Source: Paenibacillus_V sp046244365 (lineage in GTDB: Bacteria > Bacillota > Bacilli > Paenibacillales > NBRC-103111). Taken from it: a stretch of 64,000 nucleotides of DNA. The position numbers were made by a program, and so were the translations under genes. The stretch spans positions 186,001-250,000 of the forward strand of contig NZ_CP176395.1 in assembly GCF_046244365.1 (NCBI RefSeq). Reading direction: 5' to 3'. The notes below the pieces were generated by a model. The model was not told the origin of the DNA and ran no database searches. It was given only the letters and a program-made list of their open reading frames with translations. Shown in pieces: positions 8,276 to 16,441 of the stretch (positions within the stretch are counted from its first letter, which is position 1; every line of letters begins with the position of its first letter).

Positions 8276-8962
8276 CTATCCCTCCACCCCCACCTTCTTC
8301 TCCAGCACGTACAAGCTGCCGAGATAGAAGGCAAGGCATAGCAAAGCGAATACGAGGGTCGGCGGCGCGACCGTTTGGACCGCACTTGCGAGAATTGAGA
8401 CGAACGAACCGGCGACAAAGGTAAGGAATGTGACGAGTGCCGATAAAGGGCCGAAGCATTTGCCCAATAACGTGCTGAAGAAGCACAGCAGGATCAGAGC
8501 GGAAACGGCGAGTATAAGCTTGACGATATAAGCGATTTTGGGCCAATCGAAGGTAAGCAGCGGCTCCGAACGGAACAGCGTTCCGTCGTGCAGCCCGTTT
8601 TGCAAGCTCATGCCGATCGCCATGACACCCATAAAGAGAAGGGTTTCGCAAACGATAGCCGTATATTTCGAAGCGATCAGCTGCCTTCTCCGCACAGGCA
8701 GAGCGAGTAAATACGAAACGGTACGATGTCTCCACTCCTCGTTCCAAGTAGAGAAGCAGTGAAGGAATGGAATGAAAAGCATACAGCCGATCCCGACGAT
8801 ATCCAGCGTCATGATGAGGCCTTTAGCGGACGAAGGGAGGCTCAGAACAGCGGGAAGTACCGCAAACAAAATGTTCCATACGACGACGGAGCCTAACGTG
8901 ACCAGTATCGTCGTTCTGCGGTTTCGCAGGTCCGTTTGGATAAGACGGCTAAACGTGCGCAA
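8276..8962 (-). CDS. ABC-2 type transporter permease
   Basis: A 228-residue membrane protein with about six hydrophobic segments (such as ILVTLGSVVVWNILFAVLPAV near residue 20) and no ATPase motifs. It follows the ATPase gene with a 14-base overlap and belongs to the GntR-ATPase-permease operon. The start is a TTG at 8962 with AGGAGG nine bases upstream. The layout matches B. subtilis YtrA-type operons, whose ABC systems respond to cell-wall antibiotics; the substrate here is unknown. Confidence 0.82.
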   Translation of the reverse strand: MRTFSRLIQTDLRNRRTTILVTLGSVVVWNILFAVLPAVLSLPSSAKGLIMTLDIVGIGCMLFIPFLHCFSTWNEEWRHRTVSYLLALPVRRRQLIASKYTAIVCETLLFMGVMAIGMSLQNGLHDGTLFRSEPLLTFDWPKIAYIVKLILAVSALILLCFFSTLLGKCFGPLSALVTFLTFVAGSFVSILASAVQTVAPPTLVFALLCLAFYLGSLYVLEKKVGVEG

Positions 8963-9650
8963 CGGGATACGCCTCCTTCATCAAAGCCAATAAGGATTTG
9001 CCGTGCTCGCGGCGCAGCGTTTCCGCATGTCCCTGAAGCAGCAGCTTGCCTTCGTGCATAAACAGAACGCGGTCGAGCAGCTTTTCGACGTCCGTTACCT
9101 CATGCGTGGACATGACGATCGTTTGCCCTTCCTCCATAAAGTCGTCCAGAATGGCTTCGATAATTTGCTGTCTGGCCAGTGGATCGATACCGGAGAACGG
9201 TTCGTCCAGCAGCACATATTTGGCGTGGCGGCTTAAGGCGAGCACCAGCTTGATTTTGGCCCGGGTGCCTTTGGAAGCTTTGGCGATAACCGTATTTTCC
9301 TTCAGTCCGAAAAAATCGAGCATGATGCGCGACTTTTCCCCGTTCCAATCCAAATACATATCTTTCATGTACCGAATGGCATCGCTGATCTTCATCCAAG
9401 GATACCACGCGTCGTTCTCGGGCAAATAAGCGAGCATCGCTCTAGTCGCAAGGGAAGGCGGCTCCCCTTCAAGCTTAACGATGCCCCGGTCGAGCGGTAG
9501 GAGCCCGGCTATCGCTTTGAGCAGCGTCGATTTCCCGGCGCCGTTCGTGCCGAGCAGACCGACGATCTGGCCTTCTTCCAAAGACAAGGATACCCCGTTC
9601 AACGCCGCATGTTTTCCGAACGACTTATACGCCTGCTCGACTTGAATCAT
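8949..9650 (-). CDS. ABC transporter ATP-binding protein (YtrB-like)
   Basis: A 233-residue ATPase with Walker A (GTNGAGKST, about residue 35), Walker B (YVLLDEPFSGIDP) and the switch histidine in MSTHEVTD. The signature loop is degenerate: SKGTRAKIKLVLAL replaces the usual LSGGQ, as is common in ABC-2 exporters of the YtrB/BcrA class. Its ATG overlaps the stop of the upstream GntR gene by four bases, showing translational coupling. It is the middle gene of the operon. Confidence 0.9.
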   Translation of the reverse strand: MIQVEQAYKSFGKHAALNGVSLSLEEGQIVGLLGTNGAGKSTLLKAIAGLLPLDRGIVKLEGEPPSLATRAMLAYLPENDAWYPWMKISDAIRYMKDMYLDWNGEKSRIMLDFFGLKENTVIAKASKGTRAKIKLVLALSRHAKYVLLDEPFSGIDPLARQQIIEAILDDFMEEGQTIVMSTHEVTDVEKLLDRVLFMHEGKLLLQGHAETLRREHGKSLLALMKEAYPVAHV

Positions 9651-10015
9651 GATGATTTGCTCCCCTCCAAATAGGCTTTCAAGCTATCCAAAATGTCCAC
9701 ATCCGAGCTGCCTAAAGACCGCAGAGCCGCGACGCAGTCCCGAATGGCCGTATCCATGGCTTCCTGCCGCAAAGCTTGAAGCATGCCCGCATCGCCGGTC
9801 ATCAGGCTTCCTTGTCCTCTTACCGTAACGATCAAGTTCATGTCCTCCATTTCTTTGTAAGCGCGCTGAATCGTATTGGGGTTGACGCCGAGTGTCTTGG
9901 CAAGCTCGCGCCGCGAAGGGATTTCCTGTCCGAGGCGGTACGTGCCGGTAATGAACTTTGTTTTGATGTCGTCGATAATCTGGCTGTAGATCGGTTCTTT
10001 CTGATTAAATTCCAT
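9647..10015 (-). CDS. GntR-family transcriptional regulator, YtrA subfamily
   Basis: A 122-residue protein: an N-terminal winged helix (about residues 10-75, with IPSRRELAKTLGVNPNTIQ) and only a short helical tail, which is the hallmark of the YtrA subfamily. It heads the operon with an ABC ATPase and permease, the standard YtrA arrangement in which the regulator represses its own operon. A long palindromic operator lies just upstream of its ATG. The ligand or signal is not evident. Confidence 0.9.
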   Translation of the reverse strand: MEFNQKEPIYSQIIDDIKTKFITGTYRLGQEIPSRRELAKTLGVNPNTIQRAYKEMEDMNLIVTVRGQGSLMTGDAGMLQALRQEAMDTAIRDCVAALRSLGSSDVDILDSLKAYLEGSKSS

Positions 10016-10035
10016 CGTATCCTCCGATGAAAAAC

Positions 10036-10073
10036 TTGTATTACTGTATTAGTTGATTAATACACTAACACAA
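10036..10073. promoter_or_regulatory. 38-bp palindromic operator of the YtrA-type operon
   Basis: The core is a perfect inverted repeat TGTATTA-GTTGAT-TAATACA (10045-10064). The symmetry extends to both ends of 10036-10073 with only two or three mismatched pairs. It lies 21 bases upstream of the GntR start, where a YtrA-type repressor would bind. Two TGTATTA-like half-sites on each side would suit two dimers. Confidence 0.75.
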
Positions 10074-10111
10074 AATTTCCGGTTAAGTCAACGGACATTA
10101 AGGGGAAATAC

Positions 10112-10139
10112 AAAAAAACAGGAGCCTGAAGGTCCTGTT
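10112..10139 (-). terminator. Terminator after the histidine kinase gene
   Basis: AACAGGA (10117-10123) pairs with TCCTGTT, and the minus strand then runs into seven T (10112-10118 as A on plus). It lies about 30 bases past the kinase stop. Confidence 0.8.
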
Positions 10140-10167
10140 TCATCGCGGCGGCGTGCAAAGCAAATCA

Positions 10168-11241
10168 TTATATCTGAGCCTTGGCGGAAGGCAGCGTTAC
10201 GATAAAAGTAGCTCCTTCCAGAGGCTTGCTCCGGACGCGAATATCGCCGTTGTGCATGCCTACGATTTTATGCGCGATCGAGAGGCCGAGACCGCTGCCG
10301 CCGCCGGCTCGCGTCCGTGCTTTATCGGCTTTGTAAAATCGTTCGAAAACATGCGGCAAATCGTCCTCCGCGATGCCGATACCGGAATCGGATATGCGGA
10401 CGGTCGATTCCAAGCCGTCGCCGGTCTGGTTTTGCAGCAGCTCGATGCCGATCGAGCCTCCTTCGGGAGTAAACTTGATGCTGTTGTGAATCAGGTTGAC
10501 CCATACTTGGCTGAGCATCTCTTCGTCGGCCACAATCCATGCTTCCCCGAGCGATACGTCCATGTCGATCTTCTTTTCGAGCCATTGCGGCTCGCAAGCG
10601 AGAACGATGTGGCGAAGCTGCTTGTCAAGGCGGTAACGCTTCGGTTCGAAAGGGTGATGCTTCGATTCCAGAGAGGTCAGCCTGAGCAGGTTGTCGCTGA
10701 GCTTGGACAGACGCCTGCTTTCCGCCTCGATAATGGTTAAATAATGATGGCGATCCTCCTCGTTCAATCGGTCTGTCCGCAAAATCCGCGCAAATCCGCT
10801 CATCGAGGTAAGCGGGGATTGAATCTCGTGGGAGACGTTGGAGATAAACTCCTGACGCATTTGTTCCATTTGGTTAAGCTGCTCGGCCATATGGTTAATG
10901 CCTTCGGCCAGCTTGCCGAACCCTTCGTTGGGATTGTCCCGGACGGCCAGGTTGACGTTAAAATCGCCCTTCGAAATACGCCGGAGGGCGTCAAGCATCG
11001 AATGGAAAAACTCGATATGCCTCTTGCGGTTGAAGAGCGCAAAGCTGAACGCGGTAGCTGCCAATAGAAGAAAAGATAAGAGCGCGGTAATCAACTGCTT
11101 GAATAGATCGTGCGGGTGCTTGCCCGTCATTTCGTACAAGTAGTCGGTTAAATAATAGGCCGCCGTGAAGCAAAGGAGATTGTAGGCGAGCACCGAGAGA
11201 ACGGCCATTAAGCCTCGCGCGATTCGCTGCCGTTTCTTCAT
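10168..11241 (-). CDS. Sensor histidine kinase
   Basis: A 357-residue kinase. Two membrane segments (about residues 10-30 and 47-69) flank a short outer loop of some 17 residues. A HAMP-like linker follows (RRISKGDFNVNL), then the H-box SNVSHEIQSPLTSMSG (histidine near 139), the N-box NLIHNSIKFTPEGG, G1 DSGIGIAEDDLPHVF and G2 GGSGLGLSI. The short outer loop suggests that it senses within or at the membrane. Its start overlaps the response regulator stop by four bases, so the two are co-translated. The ABC exporter gene lies directly upstream on the same strand and is a likely regulatory target. Confidence 0.92.
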   Translation of the reverse strand: MKKRQRIARGLMAVLSVLAYNLLCFTAAYYLTDYLYEMTGKHPHDLFKQLITALLSFLLLAATAFSFALFNRKRHIEFFHSMLDALRRISKGDFNVNLAVRDNPNEGFGKLAEGINHMAEQLNQMEQMRQEFISNVSHEIQSPLTSMSGFARILRTDRLNEEDRHHYLTIIEAESRRLSKLSDNLLRLTSLESKHHPFEPKRYRLDKQLRHIVLACEPQWLEKKIDMDVSLGEAWIVADEEMLSQVWVNLIHNSIKFTPEGGSIGIELLQNQTGDGLESTVRISDSGIGIAEDDLPHVFERFYKADKARTRAGGGSGLGLSIAHKIVGMHNGDIRVRSKPLEGATFIVTLPSAKAQI

Positions 11242-11912
11242 GGCCGAACCTCCAGCCGGTAGCCGAGCCCGCGGATCGTGCTTATTTTAAACCCGTACGC
11301 TTCTTCGGGAAACCGTTCCCTAAGCCTGTTGATGTGGACGTCCACCGTCCGTTCGTTGCCCTCGAAGTCGTAGCCCCAAATATCCTCGATCAGCTGCTCG
11401 CGGGAAATCGTTTTGCCGGTGTAGCTCGCCAGCTTGAACAGGAGCTCGAATTCCTTGAGCGGCAGCGTCAGGCTTTGTTTACCGGCGGACGCTTCATAGG
11501 TTTGCCGGTTCAGCAGCAGCTCGCCGGCTTGAACCGTTTGGGAAATGGCGATCCGGTAGCGCTTCAGCAAGGCCTTTACGCGGACGACCAGCTCCGCCGG
11601 CTCGAACGGCTTGACCAGGTAATCGTCCGTGCCGAGCTCGAAGCCTTTCACCTTCTGGGCCGTTTCGCCTTTGGCGGTCAGCATGAGCAGCGGAAAGTCG
11701 TAATGCGCGCGCAGCTCGCGGCACAGCTGCCAACCGTCCATGTTCGGCATCATGATATCGAGAATGACCATATCCGCTTTCACCGTCTCCAGGACGCGAA
11801 GCGCATCCACGCCGTCGGACGCCTCGTAGACGTCGAAGCCTTCGTTCTGAAGGACATGCTTCAGCAGCTCGCGGATGTACGGATCGTCGTCGACAATCAA
11901 TAGTTTGGTCAT
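11238..11912 (-). CDS. OmpR/PhoB-family response regulator
   Basis: A 224-residue regulator. The receiver domain has acidic residues DDD at 8-10, the phosphoacceptor D52 (VILDIMMPNMDG) and the conserved lysine in YLVKPFEP. The C-terminal winged helix has RTVDVHINRLRERF. It is paired with the histidine kinase by a four-base overlap. It starts 59 bases after the ABC exporter gene, with no clear terminator between them. Confidence 0.93.
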   Translation of the reverse strand: MTKLLIVDDDPYIRELLKHVLQNEGFDVYEASDGVDALRVLETVKADMVILDIMMPNMDGWQLCRELRAHYDFPLLMLTAKGETAQKVKGFELGTDDYLVKPFEPAELVVRVKALLKRYRIAISQTVQAGELLLNRQTYEASAGKQSLTLPLKEFELLFKLASYTGKTISREQLIEDIWGYDFEGNERTVDVHINRLRERFPEEAYGFKISTIRGLGYRLEVRP

Positions 11913-11970
11913 GTTAGCTCCCGTCCTTTACTTGAGCGTATAGCGAATGCTGCGGCTCGGCGTCGCCCGT

Positions 11971-13734
11971 CTACACCGTTTCTTTAATGCGCAGCTGCTG
12001 TGTGGCGAATTCGCGGTACAGGTTGTGGCTCTGCAGCAGTTGTTCGTGCGTGCCGCTGCCGGTAACCGTCCCTTTTTCGATGAAAATGATCTGATGGGCA
12101 TCCACTACGGTCGATAGACGATGGGCGATGACGAGTGTCGTCCGGCCCTTCATCAGATTCTCAAGCGCCTTCTGTACGACGATTTCCGACTTGCTGTCCA
12201 AACTGGAGGTCGCTTCGTCGAGCATCAGAATTTGCGGATCCCGGAGAAGCGCCCGGGCAATACCGATTCGCTGGCGTTGACCGCCGGACAGCTTGACGCC
12301 TCTTTCCCCGACCTCGGTATCGTAGCGATCGGGCAAATCATTGATGAATTGATCGGCATAGGCCATTGCCGCCGCGCGATCCAGCTCCTCCGCTCCGATC
12401 TCGCGTTCCAGCCCGTAACAAATATTATCACGAATCGTTCCCGCTATGAGCGGACTTTCTTGCGACACGTACCCGATTCGGCTTCGCCAAGATCGCAGCG
12501 TAAAAGCGTCTATCGGATCCTCGCCAAGCTTAACCGTTCCGCTTTGCGGCACGTAGAACCGTTCCAGGATCGAGAAGAGGGTCGTCTTGCCGCCGCCGCT
12601 CGGACCCACAATGGCGGTAACCTTGCCGGGCGGAATCGTAAAGCCGACTTCATACAGAACCTGCTCCCCGGTCTCGTAGGCAAACGAAACGTCTTCCAGC
12701 ACGATAGGCCGATTCGCGTTTTGCAGCTCCCTGCCGGACGTATGGTCCTCTTCGCTCGCTTCCAGCGTCTCGATGATCCGCTCGGTAGCGCCGCGCGCCT
12801 TTTGCAGCTGAGTGAAAAACTGGGCGAATTGCCCCATCGGCATCATGATCTGAACGAGGTATAGGATGAACGCGACGAGCTCTCCGGCCGTCAGCGCTCC
12901 CGACGACACGCGCATGCCCCCGTACCCGATCAGAATGACGAGCAGCATCATCATGGTAAAGCCCATGAGCGGCGCAATCATCGCCTGCACTTTTGCTTCC
13001 TTCAAGCCGAAGCGCAGCAAATTCGTAATGCCGGCTTTGCCGTTCCGGTATTCCCCGGTCTCCGCGTTCGAGGATTTGACGAGGCGTATTTCCGACAGCA
13101 CCTGGTTCAGCACCGTCGTAAAGCCTGCGGTTTCGTCCTGCAGTCCTTTGGATATTTTGAACATTTGACGGCCTAGCGGTCCCATGATGAGTACGGCAAA
13201 CGGAACGGCGACGAGCATGGTCAGCGTCATTTGCCAATCGAGGTAGAACAAAGTCGCAAGCGAACCGATGATCGAGATAAGCCCGGTAAAGAAGTTGGCC
13301 AGGTGCTCGGTAATGAGTCCTTTGACTACTGCCGTATCGTTGGTCATCCGGCTGATCGTTTCGCCGGTCCGATGATTGTCGTAGTAGGAAACGGGCAGGG
13401 CGAGAAACTTTTTCCACAGCCGGTCACGGAGGGCCGCGACGACGCCCTGTCCGACTCGGTTAAGCAAATAGATGGAAAGCCCGCTGGCAATCGCCTGCGC
13501 AATAAAAGCGGCTGCCATTAGAACGATTTGCGTAGTCGTAATCGAAGATACGGAGAAACTGTCGACGAGATTTTTGGTGAAGAGCGGAATGACGAGTCCG
13601 ACAAGCGTGGTCGCCACGCTCAAAAACAACGCCACGACGAGCAGCGGCTTGGACGGATTCGTTTGCCGGATCATCCGGACGAAGGGCCGCCATGTGCCCG
13701 GTTTTGGCCGGTTCGGCTTGTTTGCCTGGGTCAT
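11971..13734 (-). CDS. ABC exporter, fused permease and ATPase (BmrA/LmrA type)
   Basis: A 587-residue half-transporter expected to work as a homodimer. The N-terminal half has six membrane segments (about residues 25-310, with the coupling region DNHRTGETISRMTNDTAVV). The C-terminal ATPase has Walker A (GPSGGGKTT), a Q-loop, the signature LSGGQRQR, Walker B (ILMLDEATSSLDS) and the H-loop IAHRLST. I chose the ATG at 13734 because AAAGGAG lies ten bases upstream; an in-frame ATG at 13815 adds 27 unconserved-looking residues. Drug or lipid export is the family role; the substrate is unknown. Confidence 0.92.
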   Translation of the reverse strand: MTQANKPNRPKPGTWRPFVRMIRQTNPSKPLLVVALFLSVATTLVGLVIPLFTKNLVDSFSVSSITTTQIVLMAAAFIAQAIASGLSIYLLNRVGQGVVAALRDRLWKKFLALPVSYYDNHRTGETISRMTNDTAVVKGLITEHLANFFTGLISIIGSLATLFYLDWQMTLTMLVAVPFAVLIMGPLGRQMFKISKGLQDETAGFTTVLNQVLSEIRLVKSSNAETGEYRNGKAGITNLLRFGLKEAKVQAMIAPLMGFTMMMLLVILIGYGGMRVSSGALTAGELVAFILYLVQIMMPMGQFAQFFTQLQKARGATERIIETLEASEEDHTSGRELQNANRPIVLEDVSFAYETGEQVLYEVGFTIPPGKVTAIVGPSGGGKTTLFSILERFYVPQSGTVKLGEDPIDAFTLRSWRSRIGYVSQESPLIAGTIRDNICYGLEREIGAEELDRAAAMAYADQFINDLPDRYDTEVGERGVKLSGGQRQRIGIARALLRDPQILMLDEATSSLDSKSEIVVQKALENLMKGRTTLVIAHRLSTVVDAHQIIFIEKGTVTGSGTHEQLLQSHNLYREFATQQLRIKETV

Positions 13735-14630
13735 TGTTAGCTTGCTCCTTTCTTCGGGACGGTCGGGAAAGGCGATGCCGGGCATCGTCCTTTCCTTTGG
13801 TATCATGTGATGCATGCATCGATTTTAAGCAAGCCGTTAGATAGTTAGACGACATCAGCAGCCAACATGGAGACGCCGGTTAAGAGTAGCATAACGCTTG
13901 ATTTCTCATTCGTCATCGGTTCGTTCTTAAGAAGAGGATACGATAGTTTTATAAACCCAATGTAAACGGGAGGGCAGGCGGGGACGGCCGCATCAGGACA
14001 CGGTATGTTGGCATCTGTTGGCTAGGGCATGGCGCAGAATGGTTAGGTTAGGAGTCAAGCTGCCTATGAAACGGATGCACGGATGAACGGATGCTGCACA
14101 AAATGCAACATTATCTGCTGTTTTCGGATTTCAACAGGCTGACGCTGCATAAAATGCAACATTTTAACCGATTGATTAGTTAAAACTGGCCTTCCATACA
14201 AAAAATGTTGTATAAAGTGCAGCATCATATAGCCGAACGTCGTTTTGGAGCCTGAAATGCTGCAAAAAGTACAGCATGACTGACGCAGTTGGGCGAGCGA
14301 CTGGGTTGGGATAGGGGACTGATGCAATGGAAACGGCGATTTTGTTCCGGCGTATGCTTGTGAACCATAGGGCAATTGTGAAAAAAAACGAGTAAAACCG
14401 TCTGCCGAAGGCGGGTTCTTTATGCTTTCGTTCGAAAATGGTCGATTAAGTTCACAATTTAGACACATTTTATTAATCTGTTTTTCAGTTTTGTTTAATG
14501 TTGGGTTAGGCTTGCCTGCGTATAGTAATAGCGTTCAAGCAGCAAGACGGAATTGCGGAGCGCCGCGGCACTAGGAAGCGGCAGGAGTGGACATGATGGT
14601 TAGTAAGCAATGGAAATGGAGGGTGTCGCA
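13735..14630. other. Long intergenic region with palindromic repeats
   Basis: About 900 bases separate the minus-strand ABC exporter gene from the plus-strand Gld-type operon, and no convincing gene is seen in them. Four 21-base palindromes occupy 14091-14277 (listed separately). A 134-codon minus-strand frame (14064-14468) reads through them, but its composition and lack of a ribosome binding site argue against a gene. No promoter with a good match for either flanking operon was found. Confidence 0.6.
14091..14277. repeat. Four dispersed copies of a 21-bp imperfect palindrome
   Basis: Copies lie at 14091-14111, 14142-14162, 14205-14225 and 14257-14277. The shared pattern is an 8-base arm ATGCTGCA, five A-rich bases and an 8-base arm TGCAACAT or TGCAGCAT. 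Starts are 51, 63 and 52 bases apart and the sequences between are unrelated. Nearly every difference between copies leaves a pair that can still form as G-U on one RNA strand, so a hairpin is preserved. On the minus strand three copies would read M-L-H-F-x-Q-(H/R). No cas gene or transposase is near. Function unknown. Confidence 0.8.
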
Positions 14631-15632
14631 GTGCTCGAAGTAAAGCAAGTAAGCAAGCTTTATGAAAACCGGCGCGGAGTCGAGCAAATGGACTTCTCGA
14701 TGAGCCGCGGGGAAATCGTCGGCTTTCTCGGACCGAACGGGGCGGGGAAAACGACAACGATGCGGATGATCACCGGTTACCTGAATCCGACGCGGGGTTC
14801 GATCCTTGTCGACGGCTTGTCGATGGCCGAGCATCCGAAGAAAGCGAGAAGCAAAATCGGCTACCTGCCGGAAACGCCGCCTTTGTATCCGGAAATGACC
14901 GTGCAGGCGTATTTGCGTTTTATCGCCGATCTGCGGGACATTCCGGTACGGGAACAAAAAAACCGGATCGGCGAAGTCGTGGAAAAGCTGGGGCTGCAGG
15001 GCAGAGAGAAACAGATTATCCGCAGTCTGTCGAAAGGGTACAAGCAGCGCATCGGTTTAGCGCAAGCTATTTTGCACCAGCCGGACCTGCTCATTCTCGA
15101 TGAGCCGACGTCGGGTCTCGATCCGAAGCAAATCATCGAAATTCGCGAGCTGATCCGCGAGCTGGGCGAAAACCATACGGTGCTGCTGTCCACGCACATT
15201 TTGCCGGAAGTGAACGCGATCTGCAACCGCGTCTTAATCATTAACCAAGGCCGGATCGTCCTCGACGACAAGCCGGAGCAGATCGGCCAGTCGATGGGCG
15301 AGACGTTCGAGATGTCCCTGGAAGTCAAGGGGCCGCGCGAAGATGTCGTCCGGGAGCTGGGGACGATGCAAGAAGTATCCTTCGTCAAGGAGACCGAGGA
15401 ATCACCGCTCGATACGGATGCCGGCACCGTGAAGCTGCGCTTGACTTCGGCGGATCGCACGGACATTCGCGAAGCGGTCTTTTATAAGCTGGCGTCGCTT
15501 GGTTACCCGATTCTCGAGATGAAACGCGAGAGCCTCAGTCTCGAGGACGTGTTCCTGAAGCTGACTACGACCGAAGAGAAGCATACGGAAACGGCGGCAG
15601 ACGACGCGGAGGAGGTGGAGGAGCATGCGTAG
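14631..15632 (+). CDS. ABC transporter ATP-binding protein, GldA type
   Basis: A 333-residue ATPase with Walker A (GPNGAGKTT, about residue 39), the signature LSKGYKQRIGLAQAI, Walker B (LLILDEPTSGLDP) and a C-terminal extension of about 110 residues after the H-loop (LLSTHILPEV). I chose the GTG at 14631 because GGAGG lies eight bases upstream; an ATG at 14610 overlaps that site. It is the first gene of a four-gene operon with a GldF-like permease, a GldG-like protein and a DUF4340 protein. This set is called Gld after gliding motility in Bacteroidetes but is also found in non-gliding bacteria, where the substrate is unknown. Confidence 0.88.
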   Translation: MLEVKQVSKLYENRRGVEQMDFSMSRGEIVGFLGPNGAGKTTTMRMITGYLNPTRGSILVDGLSMAEHPKKARSKIGYLPETPPLYPEMTVQAYLRFIADLRDIPVREQKNRIGEVVEKLGLQGREKQIIRSLSKGYKQRIGLAQAILHQPDLLILDEPTSGLDPKQIIEIRELIRELGENHTVLLSTHILPEVNAICNRVLIINQGRIVLDDKPEQIGQSMGETFEMSLEVKGPREDVVRELGTMQEVSFVKETEESPLDTDAGTVKLRLTSADRTDIREAVFYKLASLGYPILEMKRESLSLEDVFLKLTTTEEKHTETAADDAEEVEEHA

Positions 15633-16335
15633 AATGTTTGCCATCTGCCGCAAGGAGCTGCAGATGTACTTCTATTCGCCGACGGCTTACGTCGCGTTCG
15701 CTTTTTATTTTCTGATCAGCGGCTACTTCTTCAGCGCTTCGTTCATTGGCTCGATGACGACCGACGTCAGGCTCCTGTTCGGAAATATTATGGTCGTATA
15801 TTTGTTCGTCATTCCGCTGCTTACCATGCGGCTGGTGTCGGACGAGCTGCGCCAAGGCACCGACGAGCTGCTGCTCACGTCTCCAGCCAGCATAACGGAA
15901 ATTATCGGCGGGAAATTTTTGGCGGCGCTTACGGTTCAAATTACGCTTGTCGTCGTCAGCCTGATCTATCCGTGGATCATGTCCGCATACGGCCCGATCG
16001 ATCAGCCGGTGCTGTGGCTTTCTTACTTGAGCCTGTTCCTGCTTGGCGCCACGATGATGGCGGTCGGGCTGTTCGCCTCCACGCTGTCCGCCCACCAGAT
16101 GGTATCGGGCATCGTCGCTTTTGCCATGCTGCTCCTGCTCTGGATGATCGACTGGCTGGGCGACAGCATGCTCACGTCCGCTAAAGACGTGCTGCAGCAG
16201 TTTTCGATCGTGGGAAGGACGGCCAATCTGCAGAAAGGCGTTTTCGACCTGCCGGACGTGCTGTTCTATGTCACGCTGATCGTCGTATTCCTTGTGCTCA
16301 GCGTCCAGGTGCTCGAGCGGAAGCGGTGGAGGTAA
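15625..16335 (+). CDS. ABC-2 type permease, GldF-like
   Basis: A 236-residue membrane protein with six hydrophobic segments. The start LRRMFAICRKELQMYFYSPTA-like opening (MRRMFAICRKELQ) is typical of GldF-like permeases, and the phrase RQGTDELLLTSP is a family hallmark. Its ATG at 15625 overlaps the end of the ATPase gene by eight bases and has GGAGG within that gene's last codons. It forms the membrane pore of the operon's transporter. Confidence 0.87.
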   Translation: MRRMFAICRKELQMYFYSPTAYVAFAFYFLISGYFFSASFIGSMTTDVRLLFGNIMVVYLFVIPLLTMRLVSDELRQGTDELLLTSPASITEIIGGKFLAALTVQITLVVVSLIYPWIMSAYGPIDQPVLWLSYLSLFLLGATMMAVGLFASTLSAHQMVSGIVAFAMLLLLWMIDWLGDSMLTSAKDVLQQFSIVGRTANLQKGVFDLPDVLFYVTLIVVFLVLSVQVLERKRWR

Positions 16336-16441
16336 TGCGGATGAGAACAGATTGGTCGGGTTGCAGCGGAGTGTGCGGATTCGGCAGCTTGCCGGTTACC
16401 ACGCCGCGTTTCTTGCAGAAACGATATAGGAGGGGGACGCT

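Noticed and set aside
14091..14277. CRISPR array
   Set aside because: The repeats are palindromic and divergent between copies, spacing is uneven at 30-42 bases between repeats, there are only four copies, and no cas gene is nearby.
14064..14468. A 134-codon minus-strand gene through the palindromes
   Set aside because: No ribosome binding site, no recognisable domain, and the fourth palindrome is in a different frame from the other three. The repeats explain the open frame.
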